From the NCBI GenBank assembly GCA_000612485.1, contig CP007494.1, positions 3,162,001 through 3,226,000 of the forward strand: a stretch of 64,000 nucleotides of DNA, read 5' to 3'. A program made the translations under genes and the position numbers. The notes below the pieces were generated by a model that ran no database searches, was not told where the DNA came from, and saw only the letters and a list, made by a program, of their open reading frames with translations. This DNA is from Bordetella holmesii ATCC 51541 (GTDB lineage Bacteria > Pseudomonadota > Gammaproteobacteria > Burkholderiales > Burkholderiaceae_B). Below, in pieces: positions 22,258-31,599 of the stretch (the stretch's first letter is position 1; each line of letters starts with the position of its first letter).

Positions 22258-22686
22258 ATGCTGAAGATTCTTGTCCCCATTGACGGTTCCGAATGCGCCG
22301 TACGCGCACTGCATGATGCCATCGGTCTGGCCAAAGAAAGCGGCGGCGACGCTCAGATCCATCTGCTCAACGTGCAACTGCCCATCGTATCGGGCCATGC
22401 CAAGATGTTTTTGAGCAAAGAAACCATCGACAACTATTACAAAGCTGAAAGCGATGAAGCACTGGCCACAGCCCGTGCCGCGGCAGAAACCTCGGGAGTG
22501 GCCTATACGGCTGAAATGCGTCCCGGGCCGCTTGGCGAAACCATCGCCAAGTACGCCAAGGAACACCACTGCGACCGAATCGTCATGGGAACACGCGGCT
22601 TGGGTGCCGTCGGCGGACTGGTGCTCGGGTCGGTCGCGCAGAAGGTCATCCACCTCTCGCCGGTCCCTGTCACCTTGGTCAAGTAA
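22258..22686 (+). CDS. Universal stress protein (UspA family)
   Basis: A 142-residue Usp-fold protein. It starts KILVPIDGSECAVRALHDAI and contains the ATP-binding signature GTRGLGAVGGLVLGSVAQKV. Proteins of this type bind ATP and promote survival during stress. ATG 22258 follows AGAGG. An intrinsic terminator lies 17 bases after the stop, and the 106-base gap upstream indicates its own promoter. Confidence 0.93.
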   Translation: MLKILVPIDGSECAVRALHDAIGLAKESGGDAQIHLLNVQLPIVSGHAKMFLSKETIDNYYKAESDEALATARAAAETSGVAYTAEMRPGPLGETIAKYAKEHHCDRIVMGTRGLGAVGGLVLGSVAQKVIHLSPVPVTLVK

Positions 22687-22703
22687 CGCGGAGCTTGCCG
22701 GCA

Positions 22704-22730
22704 AAAGCGGGCTTGCGGCCCGCTTTTTTT
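22704..22730 (+). terminator. Intrinsic terminator after the universal stress gene
   Basis: A perfect nine-base stem (AAAGCGGGC at 22704-22712, GCCCGCTTT at 22718-22726) has a five-base loop and runs into seven T residues. Confidence 0.92.
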
Positions 22731-22891
22731 GTCCGACACGCTCGAACTGGCGCCTGCCGAGGCACGCCTGGCGACGACGATTTGCCGCGCGCGGCTTGTG
22801 TCGCCTGAACGGAATTTGCCATAATGGCCGCGCCTTTTCCCGTGGGGCGCGCAGCCGCCCCTTCCTGCTTCACTCAACCGGCGAGATTCCT

Positions 22892-23299
22892 ATGAATAAA
22901 TCTGACGACACCGGCAAACTGATTTTGCGATTAGCTTTGGGCATACTCATCCTCATGCATGGCGTCGCCAAGCTGAGCACCGGGGTGGGTGGTATCGCCG
23001 GCATGCTGTCTTCTCATGGACTGCCAGGCTTCCTGGCCTACGGGGCCTATCTGGGCGAAATCGTCGGTCCGCTGTTGCTGATCGTAGGCGTTTTCACGCG
23101 CTTGGGCGCTTTCCTGGTTTTCGCCAACATGGTCGTGGTACTGTTGCTGGTGCATTCGGGTCAGTTTGGCAACATCAATCCCCAAACCGGCGGATGGGCG
23201 CTGGAACTGCAAGGCATGTTTCTGTTCACGGCTCTGGCCTTGATGTTCACCGGTGCCGGGCGTTTCAGCCTGGGCGGCGCTGGCGGGCGCTGGAACTAA
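22892..23299 (+). CDS. DoxX family membrane protein
   Basis: A 135-residue protein with four membrane segments. It matches DoxX-type proteins: KLILRLALGILILMHGVAKL, then GEIVGPLLLIVGVFTRLGAF, and a C-terminal FTALALMFTGAGRFSL. Family members are linked to quinone/redox handling, but function here is unknown. It stands alone between two terminators. Confidence 0.88.
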   Translation: MNKSDDTGKLILRLALGILILMHGVAKLSTGVGGIAGMLSSHGLPGFLAYGAYLGEIVGPLLLIVGVFTRLGAFLVFANMVVVLLLVHSGQFGNINPQTGGWALELQGMFLFTALALMFTGAGRFSLGGAGGRWN

Positions 23300-23314
23300 G
23301 CCTCGCAAGCGGCA

Positions 23315-23365
23315 AAAGCCCTCGCTGGCTGGAAGTCCTTCCAGTCAGCGAGGGCTTTGTCATTT
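23315..23365 (+). terminator. Long hairpin terminator after doxX
   Basis: Two 21-base arms (23315-23335 and 23338-23358) pair with only one G-T wobble around a two-base turn, 16 bases after the doxX stop. A short T-run follows two bases later. The remaining gap to 23580 holds no convincing gene. Confidence 0.8.
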
Positions 23366-23580
23366 TTCCGGCGCGACTGCCGCGGCGTCTGCTGACGCAT
23401 ACCGATGGCCAGGCGGCTGGCACAGGCCCTGGGCCCGACACCCTCTCCGTAAAGAATGGTCACGATTGAGTCATTTCGGAGTGGTTTCCGAGTGCAACCC
23501 GGGGCCGCACTTATGGCCTAATCCGGGCACACTGCATTTACCTGCGTTTTTGTCTGCGCAACGCCGCAATGGAGCCTGGC

Positions 23581-24937
23581 ATGATCCCGCGCCCTTTCCG
23601 CTATCACCATCTGGTGAGTATGGCCCTGCTGGCCTGTGCCATGCCCGTGCACGCCCAGGTGAGCTACGACCCGGCGCCCGCCGCCGCAGCGCCAGCCAGT
23701 GCCGATCCGGCTTCCGCCAATATGGCTGCCGTTTCCGTCAGTGACCAGCCGCCGCCGGCGCTACCGGTCTATCAGCAACCCCCTGTCCCGGGTGACGGCT
23801 ATATCTGGACTCCCGGATATTGGGCGCGCAACCCCTACGGCTTTTATTGGGTACCCGGGGCGTGGGTCGTCGCACCCTACGTCGGCGCACTGTGGACGCC
23901 CGGCTACTGGGCCTTCGACTTGGGCGCCTACCGCTGGCATGCCGGCTACTGGGGCCCTCATGTCGGCTTTTACGGCGGCATCAACTATGGGTTCGGCTAC
24001 CTCGGCGTGGGCTACGTCGGCGGCTATTGGCGCAACCGCGCCTTCTTCTACAACCAGGCCATCACCAATGTGCGCCCGGGACGCGTGACCAACATTTACG
24101 TCCATAACGTCACGATCAACAACTACGACAAGCGGCGTATCAGTTACCACGGCGGGCCGGGCGGGATCGATCGTCGCCCCACCCCGCAGGAAGATGCCGC
24201 GCGCGGTGACCACCGTACGCCGGCGTCGCGTGATCAGATGGATCACGCGCGCTGGGCCGGCAATAACCGCGGCCAATGGGCGGGCCGTGGCGACGGCCCC
24301 AGGCAGACCGTGGCCGATGCGCCCATCGGCGGGCCGCGTGCCCACATGCGCTGGAACAGCGACGACTATCGTAGCCCGGGCAAACCGGGCAACGGTCCAT
24401 CAGGCGCTGCCGTCACCGACAACCGCCCAGACGGCGCTCGTCCGTCGGGGGGCAGGCCAATAGTGGCCGCCCGTCGGCAGGCACTCGACCTGAAGGCAAC
24501 ATGCGGCCAGACAACGGCAATCGGCCCCAGATGGGATCTCGGCCGGACACGGCAATCGACCGACGGGAGGCAATCGACCGACGGGAGGCAATCGCCCTGA
24601 GGGCGTCTATCGTCCCACAACGCCTGCGGGCAACCCGTCCGTACCCGCAGCAGTGCCAGGTCATCCGGGTAGTAGCAGCGCCAACCCTTCTGCGGGCGCG
24701 GCGCAACGCCCTGCCCCGTCTCAGGCACCCAATCGTCCTGACGCCGCCAGTCGCCCCGCCAGAAACCACCACGGCGGCGTCGCCCCTTCCCCGGCAAACC
24801 GGCCCGAACGCCTCACAACGCCGCCGGCTCAGATGCACACGCCCTCACACGAGGCTCGCCCCGCACGCGGCGAAGGGCGCGGCCGTCCCGAAGGCGGTGG
24901 TGCAGGACGCGGTGGCGAGCGCCAGGAGCGCAACTGA
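23581..24937 (+). pseudogene. Secreted WxPGYW-repeat protein, twice frameshifted
   Basis: After a signal peptide (MALLACAMPVHAQ) come aromatic repeats of the YxWxPGYW type (GYIWTPGYW, GFYWVPGAW, GALWTPGYW, YRWHAGYWGPHVGFYGG), then FFYNQAITNV and VTINNY. This is a common proteobacterial envelope family of unknown role. The first frame stops at 24598-24600. The Arg/Pro/Gly-rich tail (NRPTGGNRPTGGNRPEG onward, ending GGERQERN) resumes in other frames after shifts near a six-G run (24447-24452) and near 24545. An ancestral length of about 450 residues is implied. ATG 23581 has GGAG upstream. The aromatic repeat part is intact, so a shortened product may still be made. Confidence 0.75.
24552..24595 (+). 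repeat. 18-bp tandem repeat in the WxPGYW gene tail
   Basis: Two complete 18-bp units beginning GGCAATCGACCGACGGGA and part of a third encode NRPTGG repeats in the original frame. The unit length is a multiple of three, so copy changes alter length only. Confidence 0.8.
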
Positions 24938-25052
24938 CCTGGCGGCTGTGGGCGTCGCGCTGCGCTGGCCGCCTGCAGCATCTGTCTGTACATTAGAGAT
25001 CAGCCTGCCGACACGGCACCGCAACCGGCCGGACTAGGGCCAGGAGACGTCA

Positions 25053-25607
25053 ATGAAACCATATGCTCTGATGCTGACCACTGCCATGGCGCTGGCAGCC
25101 CACACGGGTGCGGCGCATGCCACGCTCACCCCTGGCGCCAAGGCCGCCGCTTTCACGACACAGGCCGCGCAAGGCGGGCAGGTTTTTGCCTTCGACATGG
25201 CCCAGGCCCTGCAGAAAGGGCCGGTCGTGCTCTACTTTTATCCGGCCGCGTTCACGCAAGGCTGCTCACTGGAAGCGCGCAATTTCGCCAAAGCCGTGCC
25301 GCAGTATCAGGCGCTGGGTGCCACCGTCATTGGAGTGTCGGCCGACAATATCGAAACCCTGAAGAAATTTTCAGTCAGCGAATGCGGGGGTAAGTTTGCC
25401 GTGGCGGCCGACACCGACGGCAAGATCATGAAGGCCTACGATGCCGTCTCGGATAAACGCCCCGAGTCGGCCAAACGGACTTCCTATGTAATCTCGCCGG
25501 CCGGCGAGGTGGTATATGAGTTCACGGACCTCAGCCCCGAACACCATGTGCCCAATACCTTGAAAGCCCTGCGCGAGTGGCGCGCCAGCCATCCCCTAGG
25601 GAAATAA
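25053..25607 (+). CDS. Exported peroxiredoxin (AhpC/TSA, Bcp-like)
   Basis: A 184-residue protein with an N-terminal signal peptide (cleavage near AHATL) and a thioredoxin-fold peroxiredoxin domain. The peroxidatic cysteine is in YPAAFTQGCSLEARNF (about C71), and a second cysteine occurs in SVSECGGKF. Export is inferred from the signal, so it would remove peroxides in the periplasm. ATG 25053 has AGGAG upstream. Confidence 0.87.
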   Translation: MKPYALMLTTAMALAAHTGAAHATLTPGAKAAAFTTQAAQGGQVFAFDMAQALQKGPVVLYFYPAAFTQGCSLEARNFAKAVPQYQALGATVIGVSADNIETLKKFSVSECGGKFAVAADTDGKIMKAYDAVSDKRPESAKRTSYVISPAGEVVYEFTDLSPEHHVPNTLKALREWRASHPLGK

Positions 25608-25623
25608 AGGCGCGCCGCATACA

Positions 25624-26028
25624 CTAGCGGGTGGGTGTGGCTTCGGTGCGGGCGTGCGCGGGGCTGCCATTTAGCACCCGCAGCGACGCCACATCGACCT
25701 CCGAGGAACCGATGATTTCGCGGTCGAACTCGCCCGCGATCTCTACCAGCGCCTGGTCGCTGATGGGCGTGCCGTGCGGAAAGAGATGCGACTCGATGTC
25801 CACGCGGACTTGGCCCGTGCCGTCGTCGAAAAGGTACTTTTCGTGATTGATCCGCCGCACCAGACGGCCGCGCAGCACGACGTGGGCGTCATCCGCCGCG
25901 GTGGAAAGCATTTGCCGCACGGTGAGATTGGGATTAAAAGCCGGCCCGACATACTGGGCTTGGGCCGGGCCGCCCGCCAGGGGCAACAGAATGGTGGCAG
26001 CACTGATCAGCAACACCTGCAGACGCAT
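25624..26028 (-). CDS. Periplasmic OB-fold stress protein (YgiW/YdeI, BOF family)
   Basis: A 134-residue protein with a signal peptide (LLPLAGGPAQAQ) and the BOF signature: a VRQMLSTAADDAHVVLRGRL stretch, KYLFDDGTGQVRVDIE and EIAGEFDRE. The family is linked to resistance to peroxide, metals and cationic peptides. ATG 26028 was chosen because GGAGAG lies just upstream. It faces the peroxiredoxin gene end to end. Confidence 0.87.
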   Translation of the reverse strand: MRLQVLLISAATILLPLAGGPAQAQYVGPAFNPNLTVRQMLSTAADDAHVVLRGRLVRRINHEKYLFDDGTGQVRVDIESHLFPHGTPISDQALVEIAGEFDREIIGSSEVDVASLRVLNGSPAHARTEATPTR

Positions 26029-26114
26029 AAACTCTCTCCGAAAAAAAAAGTGTGTCAGTGTAGAAACACCTTCTCTCGCGCCGGACGATGGCCGGTAAAA
26101 CAGGACTCTTGCTG

Positions 26115-26474
26115 TCACAGAATCTGCTGGACCACCTCAGCGGGCCGGCACAGACGCGCACCTTTCTCGGTCACCACGAATGGGCGGTTGATGAGGATCG
26201 GATGCTCGACCATGGCGTCGAGCAGATCGTCGTCACTGCGCTGGGGGTCATCCAGCCCCAGCTCCTGATACAGCGGCTCTTTGCTGCGGATGGCGTCGCG
26301 CACGCTCAGCCCCGATTGCCGGATGAGGCCCGCCAACGTCTGCCGCGAGGGCGGTGTTTTCAGGTACTCAATCACCGTCACCGCGTAACCGGCGTCCTGC
26401 AGCGCCTGCAGTGCCGTGCGAGAGGTCCCGCATCGCGGGTTGTGGTAGATGGTGGCGGAATGCGTGGATGACAT
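26115..26474 (-). CDS. arsC: Arsenate reductase (glutaredoxin type)
   Basis: A 119-residue ArsC-family protein with the active-site cysteine in HNPRCGTSR (C15). It also has KTPPSR, and conserved arginines near INRPFVV and GARLCRP. Glutaredoxin-coupled ArsC reduces arsenate to arsenite. No arsenite pump or ArsR lies nearby, so it could also be a YffB-like relative, though the arginine pattern favours ArsC. It is followed by the BOF gene on the same strand. Confidence 0.85.
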   Translation of the reverse strand: MSSTHSATIYHNPRCGTSRTALQALQDAGYAVTVIEYLKTPPSRQTLAGLIRQSGLSVRDAIRSKEPLYQELGLDDPQRSDDDLLDAMVEHPILINRPFVVTEKGARLCRPAEVVQQIL

Positions 26475-26520
26475 CGGGGGCTCCTGCTATGGATCGGCCC
26501 CCTAGTCTACCCGCAAGCAC

Positions 26521-27942
26521 TCACTGGAAAGGCCAGACCGTCGGGTGGGTGCCCGGCGGCACCGAAGGCCGTGTCCAGATCGCTGGCGTAGCCGAGAACT
26601 GCGCCGCATGTTGCACCGCGCTCAAGGTGCCGAATCCGGACTGCGTGGTGGCCAGAAGAGCGCCGATTGGCGGCATCGGGCAAGCCAAGCCATCGGTCAC
26701 CCGGCCCAGACTGCGCAACCACATTCCCGTGCGTGCCAGCGAAACACGTACATGCCAACTGCCGCCCTCGGTGGCCTGTCGCATCAACGCGGCCTGTGCG
26801 CCGAAGGCCATCAGAAATCCCGAGGCATAATCGAGAATCTGCATCGGTAAAGGCTTGGGGTCGGCCTGGTTCAGGCCCGTCGCGGTTTGTACAAGGGAAT
26901 CAAAACCGCGCCGCCTCGCCCAGGGGCCTTCGCTGCCGTAGGCCGACAGCGATACATAAACGATGCCTGGGCGGATGCGGGCGGCCTCCTGCGCCCCGAA
27001 ACCCAGCGCCTCCAGCCCTCCCGGTCGGTAGCCTTGCACGAAGACGTGCGCACGGCGCAGCAGATTGCCCAACGCGATGCGGCCGTCAGCCGTTTCCAGA
27101 TCGGCATAAGCGGAAAGCTTGCCCTGACTGGTTTCGATGATGTTGTCGATATTGGGCAAATGGGGAGCGTTGACGAGCATGACATCGGCCCCATAAGCCG
27201 CCAGCGTGCGCCCGGCAATGGGCCCGGCAATGATGCGGGTCAGGTCCAGAACGCGGATCCCCTGCAGGGGCCGCGCCAGCTCCGGGCCGTAGTGGGGCAA
27301 AGGCCGCGGATCGGCAGCGTCGATGCGCTCGATACTCACCAGAGGTTGGTTGGCCAACGCCCTCGCCTGGGGGTGCGCGTCCCATGATTGGAAACTGCGC
27401 ATGGCCGCCACCACCAGGCCCGCGTCGGCGGCAACCTGTTCAAACTCCAAGGCTTTCCAACCTTGCAGGGCCGCAGCGACGGCCTCGCGCGTGCCGCCCT
27501 CGCCGGTAGGACAGCCCAACAGCGCCAGCGCGCCGTCGCGGTGATGCGCGAATTTGGCATGAATACGTACCCACCCCCCGTCACCACAGGGATATGCGCC
27601 CGAAATCTTGTCCCACTGCGGCGGCGCCACACCATTGATCGTGAAATGACCACGGCACTCCTGGGCCGCCTGCAGCATATCGACCATGACGCGCTGCCGC
27701 GGCTGGCCGCGCAGATGCCAGAGTTCGGCCGCGGCCAGTCCCGCGGCCGCGATACTCACCTGGGCAGCCGCCCCCACCGCAAAAGAGGAAGGCAGTACGG
27801 GGTCTTGCCCGGTCAGCGCGACGTTATCGAGCGCCTCGTCGGGCAGCGCCGCTGCGCGCCAGATGTCGCCCAGCGCCTCAAGACTATGCTTGCCTTGCTT
27901 GTCCAGAGCGCCCTGCGGGCTCAACGGCGAATGCCTATCCAT
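26521..27942 (-). CDS. Class III CoA-transferase (CaiB/BaiF family)
   Basis: A 473-residue protein with the family core (RIIAGPIAGRTLAAYGADV; RRAHVFVQGYRPGGLEALGF; YVSLSAYGSEGPWARRRGFD). Members move CoA between carboxylic acids via a catalytic aspartate. The N-terminal extension resembles the longer two-lobed members. ATG 27942 has GGGAA upstream; ATG 27954 is the alternative. No neighbouring catabolic genes identify the acid used. Confidence 0.86.
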   Translation of the reverse strand: MDRHSPLSPQGALDKQGKHSLEALGDIWRAAALPDEALDNVALTGQDPVLPSSFAVGAAAQVSIAAAGLAAAELWHLRGQPRQRVMVDMLQAAQECRGHFTINGVAPPQWDKISGAYPCGDGGWVRIHAKFAHHRDGALALLGCPTGEGGTREAVAAALQGWKALEFEQVAADAGLVVAAMRSFQSWDAHPQARALANQPLVSIERIDAADPRPLPHYGPELARPLQGIRVLDLTRIIAGPIAGRTLAAYGADVMLVNAPHLPNIDNIIETSQGKLSAYADLETADGRIALGNLLRRAHVFVQGYRPGGLEALGFGAQEAARIRPGIVYVSLSAYGSEGPWARRRGFDSLVQTATGLNQADPKPLPMQILDYASGFLMAFGAQAALMRQATEGGSWHVRVSLARTGMWLRSLGRVTDGLACPMPPIGALLATTQSGFGTLSAVQHAAQFSATPAIWTRPSVPPGTHPTVWPFQ

Positions 27943-28129
27943 CAGATTTCCCATGGCGCGATTGTCAGATTCACGGTGTCTTTACGATTACATGTCCATC
28001 GGTCACCCGACGTCAAGCCTGACGGCCGCATGCCTCCCGATGCTTGGCCGGGTGCCGGAAGGGTTCGCGGCTGCCTCCGCGCACCACGGACCGTTAGAAT
28101 GACACTCGACATGGCTTCCTTGAACCTCC

Positions 28130-29542
28130 ATGAACACCCTGGTTTGGCTGCGCAGCGATCTGCGCCTGCATGACAATCAGGCGCTAAGCGCAGCCGCCAC
28201 CCAGGGCCTGACCCGCGCGGTCTTTCTTGCCTCACCCGGCCAATGGCAAACGCATGGCGATGCCGCGGTCAAGGTCGATTTCTGGCGCCGTAACCTGCTG
28301 GTGCTGGGGTCGTCGCTGGCGCAATTGGGCATAGAGCTGTCCGTCCTGACCCTGAAAGATTGGTCGCAGGCACCGCAGGCGCTGGCGGTTTTCTGCGCGG
28401 CGCGCGCCATCGAGCAGGTGCACATCAATGCCGAATGGGGTATTAACGAACGGCGACGCGACCAGGCCTGCACCGACCGGTTAGCGCGCGACGGGGTAAG
28501 CCTGAGCACGCACCACTGCGGAACGCTCTTGCCGCCCGGGACGGTGCGCACGGGCAAGGGCGATCCCTACCGGGTCTTTACGCCCTACGCCCGTGCCTGC
28601 CGCGACATTCTGCGCAGCGCCCCGCCGGCCGCGCAGCGGGCGCCTCGGCCTCAAGGCCCGGTGTCGTCGCCCCCGTCATTGCCGGACATCTGGCCCGACG
28701 TCGATGCGGGCATCGCCGCGCGTTGGCCTGCCGGCGAGGACGCGGCCCATGCCCGGCTGCGCGATTTTCTCGATCAGGATCTGATGCGCTATCACGAGCG
28801 CCGCGATCTGCCCGCCCTGCCGGGCACCAGCGCCCTGTCGCCCTACCTGGCCAGCGGCGTGCTCTCGCCCGCCCAATGCCTGCGCGCCGCCCTGCGCGCC
28901 AACCAGGGTGAAATCGACAGCGGCCAACAAGGCGCGCGTGCCTGGATCACCGAGCTGCTTTGGCGCGAGTTTTATCTGCATCTGCTGGCGGCTTATCCGG
29001 CGTTGTCCATGCATCAACCCATGCGACCGGAAACCCGTTATCTCGCCTGGCGCCGCGCGCCCGAGGACCTGCGGGCCTGGCAGGAAGGCCGCACGGGCAT
29101 CCCGCTGGTGGATGCGGCACAGCGCCAGTTGCTGGCCACGGGCTGGATGCACAACCGGCTGCGCATGGTCAGCGCCATGTTTCTGGCCAAGAACCTTCTG
29201 CTTGACTGGCGCCTGGGCGAAGCCTGGTTCATGGGCCACCTCATCGATGGCGACCTCGCCGCCAACAACGGCGGCTGGCAATGGAGCGCGTCGACCGGCG
29301 CAGACGCCGTGCCCTACTTCCGCGTGTTCAATCCCATTACGCAGTCGCGCAGATTCGACCCCAAAGCGGCCTTTCTGCGCCACTGGCTGCCCGAACTGGC
29401 CGGTCTGGACGACAAATCCATCCATGAGCCCTCTGACGCCCAGCGTCGCGCCACCGGCTATCCGCAAGCCATCGCCGATCTTAAAACCAGCCGCCTGCGC
29501 GCCATCGAGGCCTTCTCCAGCCTGCCCGCCGCAGGGACCTGA
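28130..29542 (+). CDS. phrB: Deoxyribodipyrimidine photolyase
   Basis: A 470-residue class I photolyase that repairs cyclobutane pyrimidine dimers with light. It starts LVWLRSDLRLHDNQALS. The FAD-binding half includes ELLWREFYLHLL, TGWMHNRLRMVSAMFLAKNL, GDLAANNGGWQWSASTG and YFRVFNPITQSRRFDP. Length and motifs look complete. The gap before it (27943-28129) holds the two divergent promoters and no gene. Confidence 0.95.
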   Translation: MNTLVWLRSDLRLHDNQALSAAATQGLTRAVFLASPGQWQTHGDAAVKVDFWRRNLLVLGSSLAQLGIELSVLTLKDWSQAPQALAVFCAARAIEQVHINAEWGINERRRDQACTDRLARDGVSLSTHHCGTLLPPGTVRTGKGDPYRVFTPYARACRDILRSAPPAAQRAPRPQGPVSSPPSLPDIWPDVDAGIAARWPAGEDAAHARLRDFLDQDLMRYHERRDLPALPGTSALSPYLASGVLSPAQCLRAALRANQGEIDSGQQGARAWITELLWREFYLHLLAAYPALSMHQPMRPETRYLAWRRAPEDLRAWQEGRTGIPLVDAAQRQLLATGWMHNRLRMVSAMFLAKNLLLDWRLGEAWFMGHLIDGDLAANNGGWQWSASTGADAVPYFRVFNPITQSRRFDPKAAFLRHWLPELAGLDDKSIHEPSDAQRRATGYPQAIADLKTSRLRAIEAFSSLPAAGT

Positions 29543-29550
29543 CGACAGGC

Positions 29551-29874
29551 TCAGAGCCCCTGTTTCTCCAAGCGGCGCAAAAAGACCGTCAGCTCCTTGA
29601 TGAGTTGCTGATCGCCATGGCTGCGCGCGGCCTGTGTGCCGGACTCCCAGGCTTGGCGCGCCCCTGCGGCATCGCCCGACTCCAGCAACGCCCGGCCCAG
29701 CCATTTCCAGGCGATGGAATAGTTGGGGTCGAACGCCAACGCGGTGCGCAGATGCGCGATGGCCAAGGCGTATCGCTGCGCTTCGACATAGGCTTTGCCC
29801 AGCGAAAAACGCAACAACATGTTGTCTTGCCCCTTGGCAAGCATGGCTTCCAGACGTTCGGTCAGGCCCTGCAT
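29551..29874 (-). CDS. TPR-repeat protein
   Basis: A 107-residue protein from ATG 29874 (MQGLTERLEAMLAKGQDNM), mainly two to three tetratricopeptide repeats (LRFSLGKAYVEAQRYALAI; AWKWLGRALLESGDAAGARQAW). It has no signal or membrane segment, so it is a likely cytosolic scaffold. An upstream start at 29916 would add 14 residues; the internal ATG matches where TPR homology starts. It ends eight bases from the photolyase stop, convergent. Confidence 0.75.
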   Translation of the reverse strand: MQGLTERLEAMLAKGQDNMLLRFSLGKAYVEAQRYALAIAHLRTALAFDPNYSIAWKWLGRALLESGDAAGARQAWESGTQAARSHGDQQLIKELTVFLRRLEKQGL

Positions 29875-30039
29875 CTCGCTGAAACTCCAGAAAAAACATT
29901 CCTCGGCAGCCGACATCGTAGTGCCAGAGCGTCTGCAAACAGGTAAAAACCATCTGTGTCGCGGAGTTTCAGGGGCAAGCTGGCCGGGAATTTATCGGCC
30001 ATAGTGGAGTCTGATTCGCTGCTTAGTCGTTCCAGGCCC

Positions 30040-31578
30040 ATGATGACGCTGTTTTCGATCCGTCCGCGCCATGTTTCGTTCACCTTGCTGCTGGCCTCGG
30101 CGAGCCTGGCCTGTGCCGTCCATGCGGCCGACGCTGCCGACGATCTTTACGCACGCGTCGATCGCATCACGTGGGGAGCCACGCCCGAGACACTGGCCCA
30201 AGCCCGCAAGGTGGGCTACGAGGCGTGGCTGCAATCTCAACTCGAGCCACCGGCCAAACCGGTCTTGCCGGCAGACGTTGCCGAACACATCGCGGCACTG
30301 CCCATCTCTACGGTCAGCGCGCAGCAGGCCTCCGTCGAGTTGCGCGAGCGCATTGCCCAAAACAAACAGACCGACGATCCCGACCAGCAAGTGCAGGCGC
30401 GTCGCGAGGCCAACCGCGCCATGCGCGACAGAGGACGGCAAGCGCGCGAGCGGGCCGTTTGGCTGGCCTTGTATTCACCCAACCAACTGCAAGAACACAT
30501 GACCTGGTTCTGGATGAACCATTTCAACGTCTGGCTCAACAAAGGCTATGTCGGCACCACGTTGGACGACTATGAGGCCCAGGCCGTCAGGCCTCGATCG
30601 CTGGGCAAGTTCCGCGATCTGCTGGCCGCCACCGTACGCTCGCCCGCCATGCTGGTCTATCTGGACAATGCCGCCAGCCGCAACGGCAAGGTCAATGAAA
30701 ACTACGCCCGCGAACTGCTGGAGCTGCATACCCTGGGCGTGGACGGCGGCTACACGCAACATGACGTCCAGGAGCTGGCACGGGTACTGACCGGAGTCGG
30801 TATCAACCTGAGCGGCAAACCCGCCAAACCCAAAGGCCCGCACGCCGCGGACCTCATCAGCGAGGGCCTGTTCGAGTTCAACCCGGCTCGTCATGCTTAC
30901 GGCGACAAGGTCCTGCTCGGGCATACTATCAAGGGTCGTGGCTGGCCCGAAGTCGAGCAGGCCTTGGATATTCTGGCCAGCCATCCGGCCACGGCCCGTC
31001 ACATCAGCCGCAAGCTCGCCACCTTCTTCGTGGCCGACACCCCGCCGAAAGCACTGGTGGATCAGTTGGCGCAGGCCTATACCCAAAGCGAAGGGGATAT
31101 CGCTGCGGTGCTGCGCGCGCTGTTCAACTCACCGGCATTTTCCGCCTCGCTCAAGACGGGCAAATTCAAAGATCCCGTGCACTACGTTTACTCCGCGTTG
31201 CGGTTGGCGCTGCACGATCAGCCGCCGCTGAGCAACGCGCAGGCTGTCGCCAATCTGATCGATACGCTGGGTCAACCGTTATACGGCCGGCTGACTCCGG
31301 ATGGATATCCCTTGACGCAGAACGACTGGGCTGGCTCCGGTCAGCTCAATACGCGCTTCGAAGCGGCGCGAACGATCGCAGCGGCCACCGGCAGCTTTTA
31401 CCAAAAAAAGGATGAACCCCGCCCGCGCATGACGCTCTCGCGCCTGAGCCAGGCCTACCCTGAGCCTTCTGTTTTTTCGGGCTGGCCGGCAGGCAGCCGC
31501 GATGTCATCGCTCAGACACGCAACCTGGTCGATGCCAACACCTATCTGTTGGCGGCACCACCCTTCATGCGCCGCTGA
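30040..31578 (+). CDS. DUF1800 exported protein
   Basis: A 512-residue protein with an N-terminal signal (FTLLLASASLACAVHAADA). DUF1800 features include DDLYARVDRITWGATPETL, MTWFWMNHFNVWLNKG, NENYARELLELHTLGVDGGY, HPATARHISRKLATFFV and a DPVHYVYSALRLAL region. The family function is unknown. It is almost always next to a DUF1501 gene, as here (21 bases downstream). ATG 30040 sits behind AGG; an earlier start at 29956 is unlikely because it precedes the signal peptide. Confidence 0.88.
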   Translation: MMTLFSIRPRHVSFTLLLASASLACAVHAADAADDLYARVDRITWGATPETLAQARKVGYEAWLQSQLEPPAKPVLPADVAEHIAALPISTVSAQQASVELRERIAQNKQTDDPDQQVQARREANRAMRDRGRQARERAVWLALYSPNQLQEHMTWFWMNHFNVWLNKGYVGTTLDDYEAQAVRPRSLGKFRDLLAATVRSPAMLVYLDNAASRNGKVNENYARELLELHTLGVDGGYTQHDVQELARVLTGVGINLSGKPAKPKGPHAADLISEGLFEFNPARHAYGDKVLLGHTIKGRGWPEVEQALDILASHPATARHISRKLATFFVADTPPKALVDQLAQAYTQSEGDIAAVLRALFNSPAFSASLKTGKFKDPVHYVYSALRLALHDQPPLSNAQAVANLIDTLGQPLYGRLTPDGYPLTQNDWAGSGQLNTRFEAARTIAAATGSFYQKKDEPRPRMTLSRLSQAYPEPSVFSGWPAGSRDVIAQTRNLVDANTYLLAAPPFMRR

Positions 31579-31599
31579 ACCAACGAACCGAGGCCTGCC

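Noticed and set aside
24552..24595. Possible CRISPR-like repeats
   Set aside because: Only two and a half contiguous 18-bp units without spacers, explained by NRPTGG protein repeats.
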